From: Dyella lutea
GTDB lineage: Bacteria > Pseudomonadota > Gammaproteobacteria > Xanthomonadales > Rhodanobacteraceae
Direction of reading: 5' to 3'
Length of the DNA: 64,000 nt
Assembly: GCF_024158035.1 (NCBI RefSeq)
Contig: NZ_JAMZEK010000002.1
Coordinates: 558,001-622,000 of the forward strand
A program made the position numbers and the translations under genes. This document shows positions 22,559 through 30,539 of the stretch, piece by piece. Position 1 is the first letter of the stretch. Each line of letters opens with the position of its first letter. Below the pieces are notes generated by a model. It did no database searches and was not told where the DNA came from. It saw only the letters and a list, made by a program, of their open reading frames with translations.

Positions 22559-23556
22559 AAGCATTCGTCGTCGATCGCTATCAGAAGCAAGCGGCCCTGC
22601 GTCTGGCCGACGTGCCGACCCCGGAACTCCGCGACGACGAGGTCCTGGTCGAAGTGCATGCCGCCGGCGTGAACCTGCTGGACGCCAAGATCCGCAGCGG
22701 CGAGTTCAAGCTCATCCTGCCGTATCGGTTGCCGCTCATCCTCGGGCACGACGTGGCAGGCGTCGTCGTCAGGGTGGGCCGGCGCGTGCGCCAGTTCAAA
22801 CCGGGTGACGAGGTCTACGCGCGGGTGGACGATTTCCGCATCGGCACGTTCGCCGAGTTCGTGCCGGTCAAGGAAGCCTCGCTCGCGCTCAAGCCCAAAG
22901 GGCTGACGATGGAAGAGGCCGCTTCCATTCCGCTGGTGGGGCTGACGGCATGGCAGGCGATGGTCGAGAGAGCGGGCCTGAAGAAAGGCCAGAAGGTCTT
23001 CATCCAGGCCGGCTCGGGCGGTGTCGGCAGTTTCGCCATCCAGCTGGCCAAGCATCTGGGTGCCACCGTCGCCACGACCACGGGCACGAGCAATGTCGAA
23101 CTCGTCCGGAGTCTGGGCGCGGACGTCGTGGTCGACTACAAGTCGCAGGATTTCGAGACCGTCCTGCGCGACTACGACGTCGTGCTGAACAGCCAGGACG
23201 GCAAGACGCTCGACAAGTCGCTTCGCGTCCTCAAGCGTGGCGGCAAGCTCATCTCCATTTCCGGGCCGCCCGATCCCGAGTTCGGGCGCGAGATCGGGGC
23301 ACGCGGCCCGGTGCGCCTGGTGATGCGGCTGCTGAGCTCCGGTGTGAGGCGCAGGTCGCGGCGATTGGGCGTGGGCTACTCGTTCCTCTTCATGAAGGCG
23401 AGTGGGAGCCAACTGCGCGAGATCACCCGACTCATCGACGCCGGGGCCATCCGCCCCGTGATGGATCGCGTGTTTCCGTTCGCCTCGACTAACGAGGCTC
23501 TAGCCTATGTGGAGGCCGGTCGCGCGAAGGGAAAGGTCGTCATCAAGCTGAAGTGA
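22555..23556 (+). CDS. NADP-dependent quinone-reductase-like oxidoreductase
   Basis: The 333-residue product is a medium-chain reductase of the quinone oxidoreductase type. It has a GroES-like N-terminal part ('VEVHAAGVNLLDAKIRSGEF', 'LGHDVAGVVVRVG') and a Rossmann segment 'FIQAGSGGVGSFAIQLAKHL' at about 154-173. Catalytic zinc ligands are absent, as usual for this subgroup. It ends the TetR-SDR-reductase operon. A role in handling quinones or electrophilic aldehydes is likely by family but the substrate is unknown. Confidence 0.9.
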   Translation: MKAFVVDRYQKQAALRLADVPTPELRDDEVLVEVHAAGVNLLDAKIRSGEFKLILPYRLPLILGHDVAGVVVRVGRRVRQFKPGDEVYARVDDFRIGTFAEFVPVKEASLALKPKGLTMEEAASIPLVGLTAWQAMVERAGLKKGQKVFIQAGSGGVGSFAIQLAKHLGATVATTTGTSNVELVRSLGADVVVDYKSQDFETVLRDYDVVLNSQDGKTLDKSLRVLKRGGKLISISGPPDPEFGREIGARGPVRLVMRLLSSGVRRRSRRLGVGYSFLFMKASGSQLREITRLIDAGAIRPVMDRVFPFASTNEALAYVEAGRAKGKVVIKLK

Positions 23557-23759
23557 GCCTTCCTGTCAGGCGCCAGTGATCCGGGTGTCGGCCGGACGCC
23601 GGGCTTGTGCCCATGGGTGGCTTGGCCGCAATGAGGCGCGTGCTGCCGCCAACTCCGGCAGTCCTCAGTCACGCCGTGAGCGCAGGCGCAACGCCGCCTC
23701 TTGCCCGAGTGGCCGCGGGACACAAGCGCCAAAGCTCGCGCGAGGCGGACACCCAACCC

Positions 23760-24131
23760 TCACGGCTCCAGATAAAACTCGATCGGAATCAACTCCACCG
23801 CCCAGTCGCCTTCCTCCCCGATCTGTGCGGCCGGATGCATGGCGGCGATGCGCAGGGCTTCGTCATGGCTGTCCGCCTCGATGATGAACAGGCCGCCCAC
23901 CACTTCTTTCGACTCAATGTACGGCCCGTCGGTGATCTGCGTCTTGCCGGCGCGCGGGCGCAGGGTGCGCCAGTTTTCGAGGTCGCCGAGCGAGGCGGAG
24001 ACCCGCACCTTGCCGGTGGCGCGCATCTTCTCGTCCATGGCCGGGCACTGGCTCACGATGGCTTTCACGGCGTCGGGCGGCAGGGCGGTGAATTTCTCGG
24101 GGGTGAAGTAGGCCAGGCCGAGGTATTTCAT
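23760..24131 (-). CDS. YCII-related domain protein
   Basis: The 123-residue protein begins MKYLGLAYFTPEKF and has the YCII features 'GPYIESKEVVGGLFIIEADS', 'DEALRIAAMHP' and a C-terminal 'ELIPIEFYL'. These dimeric alpha-beta barrel proteins are often small enzymes of unclear function and frequently sit beside ECF sigma factors; none is adjacent here. The start ATG 24131 has a very good AAGGAG ribosome binding site. About 200 bases without any feature separate it from the convergent reductase gene. Confidence 0.88.
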   Translation of the reverse strand: MKYLGLAYFTPEKFTALPPDAVKAIVSQCPAMDEKMRATGKVRVSASLGDLENWRTLRPRAGKTQITDGPYIESKEVVGGLFIIEADSHDEALRIAAMHPAAQIGEEGDWAVELIPIEFYLEP

Positions 24132-24464
24132 GGGATCTCCTTTGCGGTGGGAATGCACTGACGACGAAGCGGAGAGGCGCAGATCGACAACGTGCCGAGG
24201 CAGTGTGCAGCGCTTCACGGCCAGCGTATCTGTCCGGGATCGCATGCGGGCAACCTGCAGGCCGCGTTCCAGGCCGCGGCGACTTCCGCAAGAACCTGCC
24301 ACCACCGCGACCAACCACCTCACCTAAGTCGAGTTGTGCGCGCCGTGGCGCTCGTCCACAGTGAGCAGCCGTTCCGGCCCGTCCGGACGCCGCCCTCGCA
24401 CCGCGCGGGCCGGCACCAGTATCGACAGCAACGCGCCCCGGCCTGGGGCGCATCGGGGAGAACC
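24132..24464. other. Divergent intergenic region, YCII / amidase
   Basis: About 330 bases between divergent genes. Apart from the ribosome binding sites of the two genes I see no repeat, promoter pair or coding frame that I can support. Confidence 0.5.
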
Positions 24465-26264
24465 ATGAAGACGCGTCGTGATTTCCTGACCCAGGCGCCG
24501 CTTGGCCTGCTGGGTGCCGTGGTGGCCGGTGGCGCGCTGGCGCAGACCGGTGAAAGCACCACGCCGCCGCCCGGTTCGCCCGGCGCGTTCAATACGGCGC
24601 CGCCGGTGGGGCCCAAGCTCACCACCGCCACCTTCGCCGAGGCGGAGAAGCTGCAGCAGGTGACGATGACCGAGGCGCAGCGCGCCATGGCCGTGGCCAA
24701 CTGGCCCACCTCCATGGCCGCCCTGCTCGAGCGCCGCACCGGTCCGCGCAAGGTCGCGCTGGAAGAGGGGCTGGCACCGGCCACCACCTGGTTCCCGGCG
24801 ATGGGGCGCGCGCACGTCGGTCCGGCCCACGACCGCTTCGCGCCGTCCAGGGTGGCCGCCATGCCGTTGCTGGCGAAGGACGAGGACATCGCCTTCGCCT
24901 CGGTGGCCCAGCTCGGGGCGTGGATCCACGCACGCAAACTCACCTCCACCCGCCTGACGAAGATCTACCTCGAACGCCTGAAGCGCTTCGACCCCGAGCT
25001 GCGCTGCGTGATCACGCTGTGCGAGGAGCACGCGCTGAAGCAGGCCGCGCAGGCCGACAAGGAGATTGCCGCCGGCCATTACCGCGGTCCGCTGCACGGC
25101 ATTCCGTGGGGCGCCAAAGATTTGCTCGACACCGCCGGCATCCCCACCACCTACGGCGCCGAGCCGTTCAGGCACCGCGTGCCGAAGGAAGACGGCGCGG
25201 TGACCCGCAAGCTCAACGAAGCCGGTGCGGTGCTGGTGGCCAAGCTCAGCCTCGGCGCGCTGGCGCTCAACGACATCTGGTTCGGTGGCCAGACCATGAA
25301 CCCGTGGCTGCCGCAGGAAGGTTCCTCCGGCTCCAGCGCCGGCCCGGCCTCGGCCACCGCGGCGGGCCTGGTGGCGTTCGCTATCGGCAGCGAGACCCAG
25401 GGCAGCATCATCAGCCCGTGCATGCGCTGCGGTACCACCGGCCTGCGTCCGACCTACGGCCGCGTGCCGCGCACCGGCGCGATGACGCTGTGCTGGACGA
25501 TGGACAAGCTCGGAGCGATCACCCGCTCGGTGGAAGACACCATGCTGGTGCTCGACACCATCCGCGGCACCGATCCGGGCGATACCGCCAGCGTGGCGGC
25601 GCATTTCGACTACGACGCCAACGCCCCGATCAGGGGCCTGAAGGTCGGCTATTTCCCGGCCTGGATGAAGGAGGCGCCGGCCACCGACCTGGACCGTGCC
25701 GCGCTCGAGCAGTTGCGCGCGCTCGGCCTGGTGCCGACCGAGGTGTCTCTGCCCGACTGGCCGTACGACGATCTCAACCTGCTGCTGTTCGCCGAGTCCG
25801 CCGCCGCGTTCGAGGAGCTGACGCTCTCCGGCGACGCCGACCATATGCGCGAGCAGACGCCGGACGCCTGGCCGAACCTGTTCCGCGAATCGCGCTTCCT
25901 CTCCGCGGTGGACTTCGTGCAGGCCGATCGCATGCGCCGCCGGGTGGCGAAGGAGATGGAGCGCGTGATGGGCGAGGTGGACCTGCTGCTGGTGCCCTCG
26001 CTGCGCGACGAGATGATGGTGATCTCCAACATGACCGGCCAGCCCTCGCTGACCCTGCGCACCGGCTTCGTCGAGGTGAACCAGGTGCGCAGCGACTGGG
26101 CGCCCAATCCGGCGCACCCGCAGCCGATGTTGGCCAAGCCGCACCGCGTTCCGTATGGCGTCACCCTGGTCGGCCGCCTGTTCGAGGAAGGCACGCTTGG
26201 CCGGGTCGGCCGCGCGCTGGAGGCGAAGGTCAACGTGGCTGGCGAGCGCCCGCAGGGCTTCTGA
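24465..26264 (+). CDS. Exported amidase (amidase signature family)
   Basis: The 599-residue protein begins with a twin-arginine type signal (MKTRRDFLTQAPLGLLGAVV, cleavage near GALAQ), so it should be exported folded. The amidase signature domain has the catalytic lysine in 'GIPWGAKDLLDTAG', the 'GSSGSSAGPASATAAG' glycine-serine loop and the nucleophile serine in 'GSETQGSIISP', giving the Ser-cisSer-Lys triad. About 130 residues lie between the signal and the catalytic domain, longer than usual. GGGGAGA precedes ATG 24465. The substrate (peptide amide, amino-acid amide or nylon-like oligomer) cannot be read from sequence. Confidence 0.92.
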   Translation: MKTRRDFLTQAPLGLLGAVVAGGALAQTGESTTPPPGSPGAFNTAPPVGPKLTTATFAEAEKLQQVTMTEAQRAMAVANWPTSMAALLERRTGPRKVALEEGLAPATTWFPAMGRAHVGPAHDRFAPSRVAAMPLLAKDEDIAFASVAQLGAWIHARKLTSTRLTKIYLERLKRFDPELRCVITLCEEHALKQAAQADKEIAAGHYRGPLHGIPWGAKDLLDTAGIPTTYGAEPFRHRVPKEDGAVTRKLNEAGAVLVAKLSLGALALNDIWFGGQTMNPWLPQEGSSGSSAGPASATAAGLVAFAIGSETQGSIISPCMRCGTTGLRPTYGRVPRTGAMTLCWTMDKLGAITRSVEDTMLVLDTIRGTDPGDTASVAAHFDYDANAPIRGLKVGYFPAWMKEAPATDLDRAALEQLRALGLVPTEVSLPDWPYDDLNLLLFAESAAAFEELTLSGDADHMREQTPDAWPNLFRESRFLSAVDFVQADRMRRRVAKEMERVMGEVDLLLVPSLRDEMMVISNMTGQPSLTLRTGFVEVNQVRSDWAPNPAHPQPMLAKPHRVPYGVTLVGRLFEEGTLGRVGRALEAKVNVAGERPQGF

Positions 26265-26275
26265 AGCGGAGAACT

Positions 26276-26511
26276 TTACGCGGCGATGCGCTCGATACGG
26301 TCGACGGCTTTCCCCACACCCGATGGGCTTCTTCCAGGTCGTAGCCTGCCTGGAGCCCGAGCCAGAAACGTTCGCTCGTTCCCAGCGCAGCAGCCAGGCG
26401 CACGGCGGTATCCGCAGTGATGCCACGCTTGCCGAGCACAATCTCGTTGATGCGGCGCGGCGGTACTCCGGCGGCACGCGCCAGGAATTGCCAGATAGGA
26501 ACCCCGGGCAA
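26276..26511 (-). pseudogene. Broken HigA-like antitoxin remnant
   Basis: The minus strand encodes the second half of a HigA-family antitoxin: 'GVPPRRINEIVLGKRGITAD', then 'TAVRLAAALGTSERFWLGLQ' and 'YDLEEAHRVWGK'. The N-terminal 'HPGEILREEF' region is missing. Near the 3' end one base seems lost: shifting the frame after HRVW gives 'GKAVDRIERIAA' and a stop at 26276-26278 that avoids the convergent amidase gene. In the unshifted frame it would run on to 26230 inside amidase. It abuts the promoter of the intact higBA module and is inverted relative to it. A shortened protein from TTG 26511 cannot be excluded. Confidence 0.75.
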
Positions 26512-26515
26512 GTCT

Positions 26516-26543
26516 TTGAGACTATCGTTTACCGATATACAAT
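26516..26543 (+). promoter_or_regulatory. higBA promoter and operator
   Basis: TTGAGA, a 16-base spacer and TACAAT form a good promoter ending 6 bases before the higB start. An inverted repeat TATCG-N5-CGATA (26523-26537) fills the spacer and is a likely HigA operator for autorepression. The region is AT-rich against its surroundings. The TACAAT box is so close to the ATG that the higB message could be leaderless or nearly so. Confidence 0.75.
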
Positions 26544-26549
26544 AAGGCC

Positions 26550-26828
26550 ATGATCAGGAGCTTCGCCGACAAGGACACGGCGGCCCTCGCCAATGGCGAG
26601 CGTGTACGCCGCTGGATCAACATCGAGAGCGTGGCCCGGCGCAAGCTGGCCCAACTCCATGCCGCTGCCACGCTGGACTTCATGCGAGTTCCGCCAGGCA
26701 ATCGGTTGGAAGCCTTGAAGGGTGATCGCAGCGGGCAGCACAGCATCCGCATCAACGACCAGTTTCGTGTTTGCTTTGTCTGGAAGGATGGCGACGCCTT
26801 CGGCGTGGAAATCACGGATTACCATTGA
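26550..26828 (+). CDS. higB: HigB-type toxin (RelE/ParE superfamily)
   Basis: The 92-residue product has the HigB layout: 'MIRSFADKDTAALANGERVR', 'LAQLHAAATLDFMRVPPGNR', 'LKGDRSGQHSIRINDQFRV' and the C-terminal 'VEITDYH'. Family members are ribosome-dependent mRNA endonucleases that act in the cytoplasm. It is followed after 14 bases by the HigA antitoxin, in the toxin-first order typical of this system. Its own promoter with an operator-like repeat lies immediately upstream. Confidence 0.93.
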   Translation: MIRSFADKDTAALANGERVRRWINIESVARRKLAQLHAAATLDFMRVPPGNRLEALKGDRSGQHSIRINDQFRVCFVWKDGDAFGVEITDYH

Positions 26829-26842
26829 AACGAGGTGACCAC

Positions 26843-27142
26843 ATGGCCCGCAAGACCCTGCTTCCACCGGTACACCCCGGCGAGATCCTGCGCGAAGAGT
26901 TCATGAAGCCGTTCGGCCTCTCAGCCAATGCGCTGGCGACTGCCATTGGCGTCACTGCCGCCCGCGTGAACGAGATCGCTAACGAGCGGCGCGGCATCAC
27001 CGCCGACACCGCTCTGCGGCTGGCCGCGTACTTCGGCACGGATGCCCAAAGCTGGATGAACCTGCAGAAGAACTACGAGCTCGAATGTGCCCGACGCCAG
27101 CTCGCCGCCGAACTGAAGCACATCCGGCCGCGTGCCGCGTAA
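26843..27142 (+). CDS. higA: HigA-type antitoxin
   Basis: The 99-residue product is a full-length HigA: 'VHPGEILREEFMKPFGLSAN', the helix-turn-helix region 'IGVTAARVNEIANERRGITA' and 'SWMNLQKNYELE'. It neutralises HigB and represses the operon. ATG 26843 is preceded by GAGGTG. Its stop codon shares one base with the start of the next gene, so a third protein is translationally coupled to the antitoxin. Confidence 0.93.
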   Translation: MARKTLLPPVHPGEILREEFMKPFGLSANALATAIGVTAARVNEIANERRGITADTALRLAAYFGTDAQSWMNLQKNYELECARRQLAAELKHIRPRAA

Positions 27143-27558
27143 TGCCGGAGACTCCCGCACCATTCCCCCATGCCGCTGTGCTGGCCCGCCTCGATACCGG
27201 TGACTTCGCGGGCCTGCCGGCGGAGTTCGTCGACACGCCGCAGAAGCGCGAGGCGCTGCACGCGCTGCTGAAAGCGAGCGAGGCCGTGCATCGCGCGGCG
27301 GTGAGCACCGCCCAGGTGGCCGATGCGCTGCGTCGCGATCAGAAGTTCGTGCGGCCCGGGCCGCCATCGCCGCACCTGGTGCGCCTGCGGCAGCAGCAGG
27401 CGGCGGCGCGGCAGGCGACGAATCAGGCGCGGCAGGCGTTCATCGTGGCGGCCGATGGGTGGGTGCGGGTGTTTGGACTAAGCGTGCCGGCGCGGAAGAG
27501 CTTGGAGGTGTTTGCTCAAGGCTGGGTCGAGGCCACTTTTCAGCGTGAGGCAAGCTAG
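27142..27558 (+). CDS. Hypothetical protein coupled to higA
   Basis: I do not recognise this 138-residue protein. It starts MPETPAPFPHAAVLARLDTG, has a helical middle rich in Ala, Arg and Gln (about 55-100) that could form a coiled coil, and ends 'WVRVFGLSVPARKSLEVFAQ' and 'GWVEATF'. Its ATG overlaps the higA TAA by one base. A decayed copy of its C-terminal part appears at 32652-32789, which supports it being a real protein family. It could be an accessory member of the toxin-antitoxin operon or an unrelated passenger. Confidence 0.6.
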   Translation: MPETPAPFPHAAVLARLDTGDFAGLPAEFVDTPQKREALHALLKASEAVHRAAVSTAQVADALRRDQKFVRPGPPSPHLVRLRQQQAAARQATNQARQAFIVAADGWVRVFGLSVPARKSLEVFAQGWVEATFQREAS

Positions 27559-27604
27559 CGAAAGTGGACTCTGCCCCTTCTTTGCCCGGAACTCTGGAGG
27601 CTTC

Positions 27605-27952
27605 ATGACACCCCACGACTTCGTAGCGCAACTCAACGCGGCAGTCGTGGAGGAAAACCACGCTACCTACCGAGACCTGCTGCTGAACACCGACATCGAT
27701 CGGGCTTCCGATCCCTACTGGCGACGCGTCCTGAGCGTCTTCCGCGACCTGTCCGCCGATCAGCGGGAGGTGCTGCTTGAGCTGACCCGCCAGGTGACCA
27801 TCGATGCCACTGCCAATGTGCTCGGCGTGATCGACGGCAGCTGCCCGCTCGGCGGCGAGGAGTGCCAGTTTCGTCTGATCAGCGATGGGCGGGATCTGGC
27901 GGGTGATCTGCAGAGCTTGTTCCTGGAGCAGGCGGAGCAGAATTCGCCGTAG
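27605..27952 (+). CDS. Conserved-looking hypothetical protein
   Basis: The 115-residue acidic product (MTPHDFVAQLNAAVVEENHA) is mostly helical and has no signal or membrane segment. A strong GGAGG lies five bases before the ATG, which supports expression. The C-terminal part 'VLGVIDGSCPLGGEECQFRL' suggests a small folded domain with two cysteines. I do not know a function. It is the last gene before a long non-coding stretch. Confidence 0.65.
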   Translation: MTPHDFVAQLNAAVVEENHATYRDLLLNTDIDRASDPYWRRVLSVFRDLSADQREVLLELTRQVTIDATANVLGVIDGSCPLGGEECQFRLISDGRDLAGDLQSLFLEQAEQNSP

Positions 27953-28921
27953 ATATCGACTTTCGGCCCGAAGCAAACACTCGAAAGTGCACTGTGACCT
28001 GTGTTTTGACCTTCGCTGGAAATCGAACGATCGAGCCGACCTCGCCATCTGATTGGATGTTGGGATTGCGTGGCGAAGACCGGCGACTGAAGAAGATGCA
28101 TGCCGGCGTCCCGGTCAGCATGGTGCCGCTTGGGGAGATGACGGCGGACAAGCCAGCTATCTCGACAACCGGAATAGTCCGGTCGACAGGTGATGGCGGG
28201 TGCACAGGTGCACGGCGTGCATGCCATGTCGGTGCGCGCTAACCGGCCAAAGCGATTGCGTACAACGCATGGATTGCGGACTGGACGATCCGATCTGTCA
28301 TGCATGCCGTTTCGGCCCAGGCTTTCCGCACCTGCGTTATGCACAGGTGCTGCCTGATGCAGGTGCACATGCAAAAGCATCAGTCCGAATGGGAAAGTTC
28401 GTAATCATCAGACTAATTACGGGGTGGCACTATGACTCCCGAAAAGTCGGGTGCGCTTTCCTGGCGTGAGCCCGCGTGCGAGAAGCGGGATGCGCGATTG
28501 ACGTGCTTTTCGCGGCGACAGGAGGGTGTTGCTTGCCATGACGCCGATGGGGATCGGACCACCCGTTGCACCGGGATCGCATGAGCTGGCTTGCGGACAC
28601 GGTATCCACTCCGCGCGGGATGAATCTGCGTCGGGCCGTACCTCAGCCGCGATAGCCATCGCTCCCGTCTTGGCGCATGCGTGACGGGCTGGACCTGCAT
28701 CGTCGCACCTGCCGGCGACGCGGTCTTGCCTTGCCTGCATCCGATAGCCGCGGCCGGCTCGTCCGCGTGGTGCCGCATCCGCTCCGCAGGTCGGCATTCG
28801 ACCACGCCGCGGTATCGACAGCGCACGTGCATCGGCAGTGGATGAGCGGGGTGGCCACCGATCCGCTGGGTCCTGCCTCGAACGACAAGCGATGCCGCCC
28901 ATCATCGGCAGGAGGGAATCC
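27953..28921. other. 970-base stretch without a supported gene
   Basis: No frame here has a convincing start, composition or recognisable product. It contains the 10-base sequence GCACAGGTGC twice (28202-28211 and 28341-28350) among several GTGCAC/TGCAC words. It also holds an inverted repeat CTGATGC (28354-28360) with GCATCAG (28377-28383). The 3' end provides the GGAGGG ribosome binding site of the fucosidase gene. It may be a control region for the glycosidase operon or a decayed segment. Confidence 0.5.
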
Positions 28922-30484
28922 ATGGTCAGGCTCAACCGACGAAACTTTCTGGGGGCATCGATCGGGTCGATCGCCGCAGCGCTTTCCTCCGGGATGTCGG
29001 TGCGCGCAACCGGTCGCCCTGAGCGGGGCGGCCTGGACATACCCACACGGGTACCCGGTCGCTTCGAGCCAACGGTCGAGTCGCTCAAGGCATACCAGAC
29101 CCCCGAGTGGTTCCGGGACGCCAAGTTCGGCATCTGGGCGCACTGGGGGCCGCAGGCCGTGCCTCGGCAAGGCGACTGGTATGCGCGCTTCATGTACGTG
29201 CCGGGGCACCCCCACTACGACCATCACGTCAAGAACTACGGTCACCCCTCGGTAGTCGGCTACAAGGACATCATCCCGCTGTGGACCGCCGACAAGTTCG
29301 ATCCCGATGCGTTGATGGAAAAATATGCCGCCGCAGGGGCGAAGTATTTCGTCTCGATGGGCGTGCACCACGACAATTTCGACCTGTGGGATTCGCGGCA
29401 TCACCGCTGGAACGCCGCAGCGATGGGGCCCAAGCGCGACATCGTCGGTGCATGGAAAGCGGCGGCGACGCGGCGCGGCCTGCGCTTCGGGGTGTCCGAG
29501 CATCTCGGCGCCAGCTATTGCTGGTGGTATCCGAACCATCTGTACGACCAGTTCTGGCCGAAGCTCGGGATCGACTACGACGGTGCCGATCCTCGCTATG
29601 AAGACCTCTACCACGACAATCGCGACCAGCCCTTCCGCAACACGCCGGGCAGCTGGTACACCAGCAACCCCGACTATCAACGTACGTGGTACCGGCGGAT
29701 TCGCGATCTCGTCGACCGCTACCAACCCGACCTGCTCTATTCCGACGGCGGGCTGCCGTTCGGCGCGATCGGTCGCTCGCTGGTCGCCGATCTCTACAAC
29801 AGCAGCATCGCCCGCAGCGGAAAGCTGGATGCGGTCTACAACTGCAAGGATTCCGGGTCGGGCGAATTCCACAAGGAATGGGCCGTGCAGGACGTCGAGC
29901 GCGGCGTGCTGAAGGGTATCAACCCGCTGCCCTGGCAGACCGATACCTCGAACGGCGACTGGTTCTTCAACGAGAACGACCGTTACAAGACCGCGGATGA
30001 GGTCGTGACCATGCTGGCCGACATCGTCAGCAAGAACGGCAACCTGCTGCTCAACGTCGTGCTCCATGCCGACGGCAGCCTGCCGCCCGAGTCCGGGCAG
30101 TTGCTCGCCGAGCTCACCGCATGGATGGCAGTCAACGCGGAGGCCATCCACGGCACGCGGCCGTGGAAGATCGACGGCGAGGGGCCGACCGAAGCGGCTG
30201 CGGGCATGTTCAAGGAACAAGTCGCCTACACCGCCCGGGACATCCGCTTCACGACCCGGGGCGATCGCCTTTTCGCGATCACCCTCGGCGAACCGAGGGG
30301 CAGTGTCGCCATCGCCTCGCTGGCCAGCGGCAATCCTTACTCCCGACGACCGGTGCAGCACGTGCGGCTGCTCGGTCATCACGGTGCGATCGCCTTTCGG
30401 CAGGCCGCGCAGGCGCTGCTCATCGATGTCCCCGCGACGCTACCGACCCGCCACGCCAGCGTGTTCGAGATCACCTTCGCCTGA
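28922..30484 (+). CDS. Exported alpha-L-fucosidase (GH29)
   Basis: The 520-residue enzyme should release L-fucose from glycans. It begins with a twin-arginine type signal (MVRLNRRNFLGASIGSIAAA). The GH29 domain shows 'WFRDAKFGIWAHWGPQAVP' at about 61-79, 'HHDNFDLWDS' and the nucleophile region 'DLLYSDGGLPFG' with Asp about 275. The C-terminal 'FTTRGDRLFAITLGEP' is the usual beta-sandwich end. ATG 28922 follows GGAGGG. A beta-galactosidase follows after 55 bases, suggesting joint removal of Fuc-Gal side chains such as those of xyloglucan or host glycans (inference). Confidence 0.93.
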   Translation: MVRLNRRNFLGASIGSIAAALSSGMSVRATGRPERGGLDIPTRVPGRFEPTVESLKAYQTPEWFRDAKFGIWAHWGPQAVPRQGDWYARFMYVPGHPHYDHHVKNYGHPSVVGYKDIIPLWTADKFDPDALMEKYAAAGAKYFVSMGVHHDNFDLWDSRHHRWNAAAMGPKRDIVGAWKAAATRRGLRFGVSEHLGASYCWWYPNHLYDQFWPKLGIDYDGADPRYEDLYHDNRDQPFRNTPGSWYTSNPDYQRTWYRRIRDLVDRYQPDLLYSDGGLPFGAIGRSLVADLYNSSIARSGKLDAVYNCKDSGSGEFHKEWAVQDVERGVLKGINPLPWQTDTSNGDWFFNENDRYKTADEVVTMLADIVSKNGNLLLNVVLHADGSLPPESGQLLAELTAWMAVNAEAIHGTRPWKIDGEGPTEAAAGMFKEQVAYTARDIRFTTRGDRLFAITLGEPRGSVAIASLASGNPYSRRPVQHVRLLGHHGAIAFRQAAQALLIDVPATLPTRHASVFEITFA

Positions 30485-30539
30485 GCGCGTGCGCAGCCGC
30501 ACGACGCCGGCCACTCTCCTTCGACGTGGACAACGACCG

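Noticed and set aside
28643-30382. Long minus-strand open frame opposite the fucosidase
   Set aside because: Codon-bias shadow of the GH29 gene, with no ribosome binding site and no family features.
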